Shown: piece after piece, positions 1-9,189 of the stretch | Layout: each line of letters starts with the position of its first letter | Numbering within the stretch: the first letter of the stretch is position 1 | Assembly: GCF_963678635.1 (NCBI RefSeq) | Contig: NC_087069.1 | Location: 19,878,660 to 19,938,659, forward strand | Direction: 5' to 3' | From: Symsagittifera roscoffensis | Lineage: Eukaryota; Xenacoelomorpha; Acoela; Convolutidae | DNA: 60,000 nucleotides | Program-made: the position numbers and the translations under genes | The notes under the pieces: generated by a model | What the model was told of the DNA's origin: nothing | Database searches by the model: none | The model's input: only the letters and a program-made list of their open reading frames with translations

Positions 1-276
1 ATTCAAGACATGCCACTCTTTTGTTTCTATTCAGTGACGGCAACTCAATAAGTTAAAAAAGAACTTGAGAATAAATGGGAGATTTAGAATGTCTCACCAA
101 TTTTTTTTAAAAAAAGAGAGTTGAATAGCTTCAAATAAATTAATAAAAATAAATAAAAAGAGCAAATTTCTTATCCAATTGTTTTCAAAGTAAAAGAAAA
201 TCACAATGCATATCTTCCCATTTGACCGAGATGAAAAAAAATATCCAATCTAACCATGGAGTTTTCAAAAGTTTTG

Positions 277-407
277 ATATCAACCAATCAGAGTCGAGCT
301 GTCCTTAAAAGGAAATTTTCTTCTTTTTTGATTTTAACCAATCAGAATCAAGCAATTTTTATAAGGAAAATTTAAAATTTTTTGATATCAACCAATCAGA
401 ATTGAGC
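277..407. repeat. 54-bp tandem repeat, three copies, each with a CCAAT box
   Basis: The motif accaatcag followed by a(g/a)t(c/t)(g/a)agc recurs at about 283, 337 and 391, an exact 54-bp spacing. Each copy is preceded by a version of tttgatatcaa or ttgatttta. The CCAATCAG core is the consensus CCAAT box bound by NF-Y in animals. No downstream gene is visible close by, so promoter function is inference. Related CCAATCAG words recur near 7050 and 8028. Confidence 0.7.
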
Positions 408-600
408 ATTCCGTCACAGGTGATATCGCGGTCTTAACAAAATAGAATGAAATAATTGCAGATTTTGAAACATTTTTAAGATCAGAACAAAGCTATGTTT
501 GTGAAACTTCCAAATCAATCAATTTTCTTGAAAAAAATTCCAACATAACTAACATATACATTTGACACCAAAGTGAAATAGATTAGAATTCTTGACTGGT

Positions 601-1219
601 TTATATATATATTTTTTTGATACTCAGTTCAATTTTTGAAATTTCTATCAAAATTTTCATGATTTGTTCTATTTCTAACCAGTGAAAAAAGAAATTAATA
701 GAATCTAAATTTTTAAATGTTTCTATTTGGTATTTTGTAGTATAAACATCCAGAAATCTATTAAATTTGGATATTCGATTAGAAGATATTCTGACAAATC
801 TAGGTTTTTTTATTTTTATCAAATTCAAAACAGTACTTGAATTGATGTTCTTTATCTCCAATTTTTGTTTCATAGGCTCTTCCATTGTTTTGTTTTTTAC
901 TGATAGACCACTGAATCTGAGTCAACTCTTTTGAACAAAAACATTGTTGATAAATCTGGTAGTACTCTTCTTTTCTCAAATCTCCTCTCCATCTTTTTAA
1001 CAAAACTATTGAACTTTCTGACTTTCTATATAAGTTAAGACTAATACAATCTCCAACAACGTCATCTGTCCACCACTCTTGTAGTTTTTGTAGTAGCTCA
1101 ATTTTGAAATCTGAAAAAGTCCATTTCAGACATTGAAAACGCTTTTTTTGCTGAAATAAACAGAGAAACTTAAAAAACTCGAGTTGTTTTTTCAGTTTCA
1201 ATGTATTTTGTAATAACAA
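601..1219 (-). pseudogene. Weak coding-like remnant
   Basis: Two overlapping minus-strand open frames (1219-800 and 885-601) have protein-like composition, including a segment with WWTDD, LKRWRGDL and QIYQQCF and later a segment with RFLDVY. A related FLDVY-containing frame lies on the same strand at 7667-7470. I do not recognise a family. They may be remnants of one duplicated gene or an old mobile-element ORF. No splice structure or conserved motif supports an active gene. Confidence 0.2.
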
Positions 1220-2814
1220 TCACCTCAAAACTTTTTCTATCTTTTAAAAAATTAGAGTGGCCAGCCAAAAACCCAAATTATGGTTTAAAAAAATGAAAAC
1301 AACCAATGAAATACAGAAAGTTCAAAAAAATTGATGGTTTCCAACTACCATCTTGTTGGTAAGTTTGCTCAAATCGGACAAAATTTACTTAAATTTAGAA
1401 GAAAACAGTAATTAAATAAATATTCTTAAGCAATAACTGGAAAATTAACAGATAATTGCTTAACATTTCGTGTCAATATGGATGAAATTGTATGTTTTCT
1501 CTGACTTTTTCTCGGATATCAAACATAAAATCTCCCAATATTTAGGACAGTTCTTTAAACTCATTCAAAGTATAGTTGACTTAAGCAGCTTGCTTCAAGT
1601 CTTCTTTTTCCTTTGCAAGCAAGAGTCGAATCTAAATGTAGGGTGGCTTTTTCACAATGTACTTCTTGACTGTGACACAAAACCTCATGTTGTATGTTGC
1701 TATTTCATATACTCTATAACAGATGTCGAGCTCCTGGTCCATTGTTGATTCTTTACCACATTTGGTTTCATATTTTCAAAAGTTTCAGCATCGTGATTGA
1801 AACTATTAGGTATTGCCGATTTTGCTTCTCCTTCTTTTTTACTAAGATAGACTTGTTGGGACTTCTCAAATTGTCCCAAATCAATTATGTTTAATAGTTG
1901 AAAGCACGGTATATTTCCCGTTGCAGAATTTTGGGAACCAAACAAATCTCCCAATTCTTTTTTGATTTTTCAAAAATTCAATACAATTGGGACTATCAAT
2001 TTTTCTCGAGTACTTTGTGAAGAGCAAACTGATCAGATGAGGAGAAATGAGAGAAAAGATATTGGCAGCATGAGTCATTGCGATTTCCATCAAAAGAAGT
2101 AGTACCAAATATGGAAGGATTCACCTATTTGGAAACTGCGTAGGCGTTACTACTACTACTATATAAGTCCATCTTTTTCTGCAAAAATCATTTTTACCAA
2201 CGGCAGCTGCCTTGTGTCAAGCTCTTCCCGGCTTTTATTCAGATTATAAGAAAAAGACGTAGTAACCCAAGGTTATTGCGTGTCTACTCACGATTCTTTC
2301 TGTTCCTTCGGAGGTTGCAAATTTCATTTAATTTTAATAGGAACATCTCTTAGCCAATTTCTTCAGAGATTAGACAAATATCAATTTATATATCAGGAAG
2401 TTAATTGTCTTTACACTTTGTACAAATACAGATTCTTTTCGAGTATTGTCACATCAAGTGGCGATGTATTCAATCAGCTTAGTTGCGGAGTTCAGCATAA
2501 TTTACGATGAAAAGGAGCAGAAAAAACACCAAGCGTATCAAGGAAACGACTTGTTTAAAAAACATTATCTTAGTTCTAATCAAAAACTTGCATCTACGCA
2601 AACTCTGGTCTCAGCATTTTTAGATAGAATTCAAAAAACTCAAAACTCAATTTCTGATTCTGATTTGTTCAAAATTATTGATTGTTTTGTTGATGATTAT
2701 GATTCTGTAAATAGTGAGCGTGTCAATTTTTCTTTTATTTTATGATTATTTCTTCATAAAAATTTAGTCAAAATCATTTTATTTCATTTCAAAAGCTTTT
2801 CAACGAATAAATGT
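1220..2814. other. AT-rich stretch, no supported gene
   Basis: Only short open frames occur. The most protein-like is 2446-2745 on the plus strand (99 codons, ending shortly before a T-rich tract), with no recognisable motif. It could be an isolated exon or chance. A (TAC)n-like run sits near 2150. Confidence 0.4.
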
Positions 2815-4230
2815 ATGTTACATTTTTTATATGATGCAAAAAATAATCATTTAATAACAAATATGCGTATTTTTAAGAAAGTGCTTTGCAGGACGCAACT
2901 TTTTTCATATTTCAAGAAACTAAATACGTTTGCCAAACCTAACTTTTTTTCTTATTGTTTAGAAATTATCAGTACTGATGACTTCGAGTGTTTTTCCTTA
3001 TTTCAACACACTGTTTTTCTGATGTTTTTGATTTAGATACGTGCAAAAATAGATTTTTTACTGATCAAACTAAAAAACAAAGGAATTCTTAAATTTTAAT
3101 TTTTAACATTGCAAAAAAATCTTGTTACAATTTTCTTTTAAATGCGAAAAAAATTTCAAAAGTTTTTTTTTGAATGCGAAATTATTTTGATTTTTCAACA
3201 AGTTTGCAAAAAAATTATGAAAATTTTTGCATGTTGCGAAAACCGTTAAAATTTTTTTTTTACAATATGCGAAAAATTATTTTTTTTGCATGATGCAACT
3301 TTTTTCATGATGTTTCAAAAAATATGTAAAGTACACACATCCTTTTCCTAATGCGTATGCAAAAAATGCAAAACTTTTAATGTGTGAAAATATTTAAATG
3401 ATTGCTAAATTTTTTTCATAATGGATGACTTTGAGTGCTATTCCCTACCTTAGTATATTGTTTTTCCGATATTTTTGATCAATCTACAGGCAAAAAATGA
3501 TCTTTGTATGATCAAAATTAAAAGACAGAATTCCTTCTACTTTATTTATTAACAGTGCAAGAAAATCCTGTTACAGTTTTCTTTAAAATGCGAAAACATT
3601 TAATGAAATTTTTTTTCTTAATTTGCGAGATTTTTTTTGATTATTTTAACAATTATGAAGAACAAATTATTAAAATTTTAGCATGTTGCAAAATTTCTAA
3701 AAAATTTTTTACAAATAGGCCAATTTTTTTCGAGAAAACTTTTTGTTTGAAGCAATTTTTTTCAGAATTTTTCAAAAAATTTATGCAGAATACAAACTTC
3801 TTTTTCCATATGCAAACGCAAAAGTTGCAAAATTTTATTGTAAAAAACGTGTTAAATGATTGCTAAAAGTTTTTCATAATTGATGAGTTTGAGTGCTATT
3901 CACTATCTTAATACATTGTTTTTCCGAATTTTTTGATCAATATACATGAAAAAAGACATTTTTTTGTGATCAAAATCAAAACACAGAATTTCCTTTACTT
4001 TATTTATTAACAGTGCAAAAAAATCCTGTTATATTTTTCTTTAAAATGCGAAAACTTTTAAAGAAATTTTTTTTATTTTGCGAAATTTTCTTTGTTTTTT
4101 TAACAAGTATGCAAAAAAAATTTTGAAAGATTTCGCATGGTGCAAAAATTATTGTAAAGTTTTTAACATGTGTGCAAAAACTGTAGTGATTTTTCATTTT
4201 GTGTGCGAAATTGTTTTGAAGTTTTTCACA
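2815..4230. repeat. ~450-bp AT-rich tandem repeat, about three copies
   Basis: A block starting gatga(c/g)tt(c/t)gagtg, passing through ttgtttttc(c/t)gat and ttattaacagtgcaa, and ending in atgcgaaaa recurs from about 2979, 3424 and 3882. This gives a period of about 445-458 bp. The copies are diverged by point changes and small indels. Open frames inside are low-complexity Phe/Lys/Asn translations and are not reported as genes. Confidence 0.75.
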
Positions 4231-4233
4231 AAT

Positions 4234-4410
4234 TTTGAAATTGAATAAACTTTTTTTTTCGTCTTAACAATAAAACTTTTGTTGAAAAAATTTACTAATT
4301 GCCAAACTATTACGATTTAAAAAAAAAATTGTTTACAAGTTTTTAAACAAACTTTACCTCCGCAATTTTTTAAACAAAATTTTTAATCACCTCTTACTTT
4401 ATTTCTTTTT
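4234..4410. repeat. 175-bp direct repeat, copy 1
   Basis: The segment from ttgaaattgaataaac to cacctcttactttatttc is nearly identical to 5970-6146, in the same orientation 1.74 kb away. Homology stops sharply on both sides. The two copies bracket a minisatellite and a gag-like reading frame, so they could be LTR remnants, but clear TG...CA ends were not seen. Confidence 0.75.
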
Positions 4411-4412
4411 AT

Positions 4413-4518
4413 TCCCACATCTGGATCCACATCTGGACAAACATCTGTTCCTACATACGGACCCACATCTGGACCTACATCTCCACCTACATACGGACCC
4501 ACACCTGGATCTGGATCA
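4413..4518. repeat. Minisatellite of ~12-bp units
   Basis: Repeated units of the type acatctggacc / acatacggaccc run for about 100 bp immediately after the 175-bp repeat. On the minus strand they translate to Gly-Pro-Asp/Tyr-Val repeats, which I treat as a by-product of the tandem array and not as a gene. Confidence 0.8.
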
Positions 4519-5235
4519 ACGGCAACATAAAAAAAACAGGCCTGATTAAATTTTTCAGTAAATCTCCCCCTCAATCAAAAATCATTGTGCTTGTGCTCGT
4601 CAGCCAAAACCCACACTGTGCTAGATCTTATTAACTGTGCTAAGTTTTTTTGTGCAGTCTTTATTAGCAAAAACTTAAGAAATCTACAACCCTAGATATG
4701 TAATGCTAATGTTCAATTGGTCAATTTAGTTTTAATCCTCGGGGTATTAAAGAAGTACCTAAACACACAAAAAAAACTGATAGCCAAAACCCGATAGCCA
4801 AAATCTTCTAGCCCAAAACTAGCTGCTGCGAATTTTCAAAAGCCCATTTTTTCTAAAACGTTTTCTTTAAACCGATAACTACAAAAAATTTACTAGCCAC
4901 ATCTACAAAACTTTCTACAAAACTTTTGAAAGTCTCAAAGTTTTTTACTCATTTGAACTCTTAAAAAAAACCGTAAAAAAAAGAAAGTTTCACCGCTTAG
5001 TCCTTAACCATAATTAAAAAGCTCATAACTGCGTGAGCTGTAGCTCACTTTGTTTAATTAACCACCGGGTTAACCTTCTGGCTGGTTGACTTTAACAAAA
5101 AATCAAACGTAACTTATAGTAAAAATCTTGAGAAAACTCAAAAAAGCTTCCATACCGGAACTACTTTGCGATCGCTGCCATCCGAGCTCGTTAACTTTTA
5201 AAACATCTTTTCTACTCTTTGTACAACTTTCTTGA
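4519..5235. other. No gene seen
   Basis: AT-rich sequence with short repeats of the word agccaaaac near 4601-4815. It contains a short palindrome-like stretch near 5040 (gtgagctgtagctcac) but no coding region, RNA gene or defined element end. Confidence 0.4.
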
Positions 5236-6003
5236 ATGGCTCCAACGAAGCCAACCTTACAACAGCTACTCAATCAATGGAGACGCCGCTACAGTACTTT
5301 CGAGGAGCTTGAGGAAGAAGTAACGAGGCAAATAGCCAACTCAAGCTAAATCGAGTACGTTAAACTCAGTTTTGAGGAGATGACCACTTGTGTTGATCTG
5401 CTTGATACGCTCGCAGGCGACTTAGCCGCGTTTTCTACTCAGGAAGCACAAGACTGCCTCAACACTGCTTCAACGCTACGAAAACGAAAGTGCGACCTAC
5501 TAATCAATGTTAAAAAATACGAAAAGGTCTTAACAAACGATGGTTCAGTTTCCACGAGGTCAAACAGTCCACTTAAAGTGCAAGGCACATCTGCAACAGC
5601 CAGTGTACCAGTAAGAAGCTCAAATACTACTGAAAGCTTGGCCAACAACTTCATCAGTACTGCGGCTGCCGACTTCTCAACTTACACATCCATCTACGGC
5701 TTGAGTACATTCGACCTAGACGCTCCCCAACGCTACAGGTTCCCACCTCTACCGGGAACCAACAGAGCTATGGATCAGACAATCAACGATGTCTTCACTA
5801 CTTCTACAACTGAGTTCAGATCAGTCTCACCGTCTGCAAACCCGTGTACATTCAACTTTCGAGCTCCTCTACGATACAACTTCTCGCCTCCACCAGTTTC
5901 CAATGAAAATCACATTTGGAACGACAACTCAAGACACGAAGCCCAGATGTCAACTGGCAATAACCTGATATTGAAATTGAATAAACTTTTTTTTTCGTCT
6001 TAA
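5236..6003 (+). pseudogene. Gag-like N-terminal fragment of a retroelement (BEL/Pao-like?)
   Basis: An ATG at 5236 opens a frame interrupted by one TAA at 5347-5349; the same frame then continues from 5350 through 5970. The N-terminal 100 codons are charged and helical, with a Leu-rich LLDTLAGDL segment and a Lys/Arg cluster. This loosely recalls the amino-terminal region of BEL/Pao Gag. The second half is Ser/Thr/Pro-rich and holds two copies of an R-Y-x-F-x-P-P-x motif. The final codons run into copy 2 of the 175-bp repeat and stop at 6001-6003, so the ORF is truncated by it. No protease or RT follows. Family assignment is weak; another retroelement gag or an unrelated gene is possible. Confidence 0.35.
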
Positions 6004-6146
6004 CAATAAAACTTTTGTTGAAAATATTTACTAATTGCCAAACTATTACGATTTTTAACAAAAATTTTTTACAAGTTTTTAAGCAAACTTTACCTCTGCA
6101 ATTTTTTAACAAACTTTTTAATCACCTCTTACTTTATTTCTTTTTT
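5970..6146. repeat. 175-bp direct repeat, copy 2
   Basis: Partner of 4234-4410, with a few substitutions and small indels. It forms the abrupt 3' boundary of the gag-like reading frame. Confidence 0.75.
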
Positions 6147-6822
6147 TCCTGTCTTTTTGAAACAAAACTACTAAATGCAATGAAATTAAATTACAAAACA
6201 CAAGAAAACAACCAATTTATTTAAAAAGCAAAGAGCTGTCGAGCAGCTGAAGAAGAGTTTTGCAAGTACTCAATGGAGGGTAAAGCTGATCTTGCCTCCA
6301 TCACCGGTGTTGCTTTGGTGGTTCGCTGACTGAAGTTGTTGCCTCAGTGATTTCCTCATTCTTTTCTATGGTGATTGGGTTGTCCACAGATTCCTCTTCC
6401 CAAGGAAAGAGAAAATCGTCGAATGGTTGAGCCACATATCTAGAGTCAGGTGTTTCGGACTAGTTCATATCCACATGCTCAACCACTTCCTCCATCAATT
6501 GCATTTCTCCAAGTTGGTTCTCTTTCATGGGTACTTGCTTATATGATGTTCATTGAAGTCCCTTCGCATCACCTCGACATGTGCCAGACTTGGATTGGGA
6601 TGTCCAATCAAGCCAGAAAAACTCCACAAACTGTTTCTCGCACTTGGATTTGTACTAAACCAGCAGAAAATTCTACCGAGAACATAGGGTTCTTGTTTTG
6701 CACTGAGAAGATCAGAGCAAAAAGTTGCAAACGAAGTTGAATAAGTAAAAGATTCAGAGTAAAAACAAAATTTACAGTTGCGAGAGAAGCAGTTGAGGGT
6801 GGTTAAATGGAAATGAAAATCT
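6147..6822. other. Less AT-rich stretch, no supported gene
   Basis: On the minus strand between about 6460 and 6250 there is an acidic, protein-like frame (PFDDFLFPWEEES, then ITIEKNEEITEATTSVSEPP). It could be the end of an exon or a retroelement ORF. No family is recognised. Confidence 0.25.
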
Positions 6823-7001
6823 TTAGAGCTGAGAGAGGCGGTAGTTGACGGTAATTAAATTGAAAATAAAATGACTTTGAGTTAAGAGATAGGGGTACCC
6901 TTAATTCAAATGTTTACCAGACATTCGATTTGAAGGTCTGAATTAAAAATCATTTTATTTTCAACTTAACTACCGTCAACTACCTCCTCTCTCAGCTCTA
7001 A
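6823..7001. repeat. Inverted repeat, ~53-bp arms, ~73-bp loop
   Basis: 6823-6875 (ttagagctgagagagg ... aaaataaaatgac) is matched by its reverse complement at 6949-7001 (atcattttattttcaa ... cctctctcagctctaa) with only a few mismatches. The structure is a strong potential hairpin or a small foldback element. Confidence 0.8.
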
Positions 7002-7469
7002 ATACTTAACAAATCAGAATGGATTTTCCTTATTTGGATTGTAGTCGTCCCAATCAGATTTCAGTTTCCTTTTATGGAATTCTAATTGAAAATTCGTTTC
7101 CAATCGGAAACAAAGCTCCATTTTGGGTACTTTTACAAATTATCCTTTCCAATCACCAAAATGTTGATTTTGTTGTTCTAGTTGTCGTATCCAATAAGAC
7201 AAAAATTTACTTTTAAGGACTTAAATCTTCCAAATAAGTAAAAAATACACAAAAGCAATTCCAAAATTAAATGACAAAAAGTTGTTTGCTGTGAAAATAA
7301 AAAATATTGCCAATATAATTAACAAAATAATGAAAATTTAAAAAAATAGCATCTCTTCAAGTCTTATCATCAAGTTAATTAAATTTTTTGTTTATAATCG
7401 ATGAGAAATTGCTGATAAAACTGATGAAATTTTCAAAGCAAATCTCCAGAAATCTGATTCCAAACCTGA

Positions 7470-7745
7470 TCATGCAAGACTTTGATCATGCAAAATTTCT
7501 TTTCTAGTCAGGCGTAACTCAGCAGTGAGTTTATAGCTTTGATAAGTAATATGTGGATCAAAAGTAAATTCTTTGATTGAGTAATTTTCCATTAAGAGAC
7601 CTTCACTTAGTCGGAGAACTCTATTTTGGACAACATAAACGTCCAAAAATTTGTGAAAAAAGTACAAATCTACATCTTTTTCATCAGTAAGGAAATCACA
7701 CGGATATTTCCTTTTTTCTTGAAGGGTAGCTCGGAGAAAATCAAC
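7470..7745 (-). pseudogene. Weak coding-like remnant related to 601-1219
   Basis: A minus-strand frame runs from about 7745 to 7470 with an FLDVY motif followed by a helical stretch (RVLRLSEGLLMENYSIKEF). The same motif occurs at 885-601. No family is recognised and no start or splice site is secure. Confidence 0.2.
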
Positions 7746-7857
7746 AGTTTTTTAATTGACATTCTTCAAAAATTATTGACCCCAAGTTATGTCTAGAAAT
7801 TGCTTAGTTCTGATTGGTTGAAAGTTTTTTCTGGAAATTTGAGAAATTTCGAAGGAA

Positions 7858-7972
7858 TGACGTAGGCGATGACTTCATTACCATTAAAGGAAAATGCGTG
7901 GGTGTGACGTCACTTCTATTTATAGAATGACGTCATTACCATGAAAGGATAATTGCATAGGTGATGACGTCA
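7858..7972. promoter_or_regulatory. Cluster of CRE-like TGACGTCA octamers
   Basis: Perfect TGACGTCA palindromes lie at 7905-7912, 7928-7935 and 7965-7972, with a related tgacgta near 7858. They sit in a degenerate ~59-bp duplicated unit containing tcattaccat(t/g)aaagga. TGACGTCA is the consensus binding site of CREB/ATF bZIP factors. The cluster lies about 200 bp upstream of the zinc-finger reading frame of a polymerase-encoding element, so a promoter role is plausible but inferred. Confidence 0.55.
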
Positions 7973-8167
7973 ATGTTTTGGTAAATACGCATATTTTATT
8001 GGCTTACATCATTTACTTTCTTTGCCAATCAGAAAAAGCTCATTGAATTGCACTTCAATTTTTACCTTTCGTTACTTCACAAAAAGAAAAAAGTAAGTTC
8101 TTTATTCAATTGGTACTTGAAGTTTTTAATTTTGGAAAATTTCTAAAGGAACTGTTTTTTTTAGATA

Positions 8168-8521
8168 ATGCTTGCCCTTAACCGAAACGAGAAAGTCATA
8201 TGTGAGGACTGTAATCAGGAATACAGGAGATCTGATGTTGCGAGACATAGAAAGGGATGTGAAAAGCAGGAGGAGCATAAGTGTTCCAACTGTCATTTTT
8301 ATACAAATAACAAAGAAGAGATGGATTATCATGTTGCGAAGAAACATGCTGAACCATGTTTGAAGCAGTCGTCAATTTGTTCTTCTTGTGAACAAGAGTT
8401 TCCAAGTTTCTACTCTTTCCAACAACATCGGAGAAAGAAACATGGAACTAAACAACGGAAACCCAGTGAAACTGTAGCGGACTTGAACAAAATTGTGGAG
8501 GAAGAAGGGGAAAAGCTATAG
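8168..8521 (+). CDS. Zinc-finger N-terminal module of a PolB-encoding mobile element
   Basis: The 117-codon frame begins at the first ATG after a T-rich, acceptor-like tract (ttttttttagataATG). It carries three zinc-binding units: a C2HC-like CEDC...HRKGC near residues 13-32, then two canonical C2H2 fingers, CSNC...HVAKKH and CSSC...HRRKKH (C-x2-C-x12-H-x4-H). A Lys/Glu-rich tail follows and stops at TAG 8519-8521. The following 2.6 kb carries other segments of a large protein seen in several invertebrate genomes, in which zinc fingers precede an OTU-like segment and a family-B DNA polymerase. This ORF is therefore probably the amino end of one broken gene. It could still be translated alone as a small DNA-binding protein. 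Confidence 0.6.
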   Translation: MLALNRNEKVICEDCNQEYRRSDVARHRKGCEKQEEHKCSNCHFYTNNKEEMDYHVAKKHAEPCLKQSSICSSCEQEFPSFYSFQQHRRKKHGTKQRKPSETVADLNKIVEEEGEKL

Positions 8522-9150
8522 GAGGAAATTAGTGCTTGTCAACATTTTCTGTTGGATACGGATATGGAAAATGAGAGACATAAGGTATTTAACTTCCAAA
8601 TGTCCAAGTTAGATACTAAAATAATCAACGAGAAACTAGAGGAAGTCTTCAACAAGCTCGATTCTGCCGCTAAAATCAACATTGCTCTGGGTTTTATTGA
8701 TATTGTGGAGCAGTGTACCCAAGACCGTCAAAACGTATGAAGTCAAAATTGTGGAGCACGTCAAAACTCAAAATGGAGATTCAAGTTGATTACTAACGTC
8801 ACGTTTTTTGCTGCTTTGCTGCTTTGATTCAAATCAATTGTGTCTTTTCCTTGCATTGGCCATGTACATGAACGGACACAATGATCTCGACTCTCATACA
8901 TCCAGATACTTTACAGAATTATATCAAAATTTGGTTATGATCCTAACATTTTCGTGGAGTTTCTGTAGAAGACTTACCTGTTGTCGCAGAAATTGTGCCA
9001 AGAAACATCTTTATATACGATTTCGATATCCAAGAAGGAGAATATGTAGTAGAACTAGCTCGACGAAGTATTCGAAGGTTTTATAAAATAGTTAAACTAC
9101 TAAGATTTAACAATCACACCATTCATACAGTGTTCGAAGACTTTTTGCAG
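8522..9150 (+). pseudogene. Middle region of the same element: conserved helical domain and OTU-like segment
   Basis: Continues from the zinc fingers with frame changes. 8552-8740 encodes a helical piece with KLEEVFNKLDSAAKINIALG and EQCTQDRQN. Around 8755-8815 another frame gives SKWRFKLITNVTFFAALL. 8826-8940 gives NQLCLFLALAMYMNG, resembling the catalytic-Cys neighbourhood of OTU-type cysteine proteases (usual context GNCLFRAL). About 9015-9150 gives ELARRSIRRFYKIVKLLRF. At least two frameshifts and several stops separate these, and part of the OTU-like region appears deleted. Family knowledge: the same order precedes the polymerase in related invertebrate elements. The exonuclease region expected before the palm domain is not recognisable here. 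Confidence 0.6.
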
Positions 9151-9189
9151 TAGTACAGCAACAAGGATGTAGTGACGACCCTACAAGGA

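Noticed and set aside
4383-4574. Minus-strand ORF with Val-Gly-Pro-Asp repeats
   Set aside because: It is a direct translation of the 12-bp minisatellite and has no other support.
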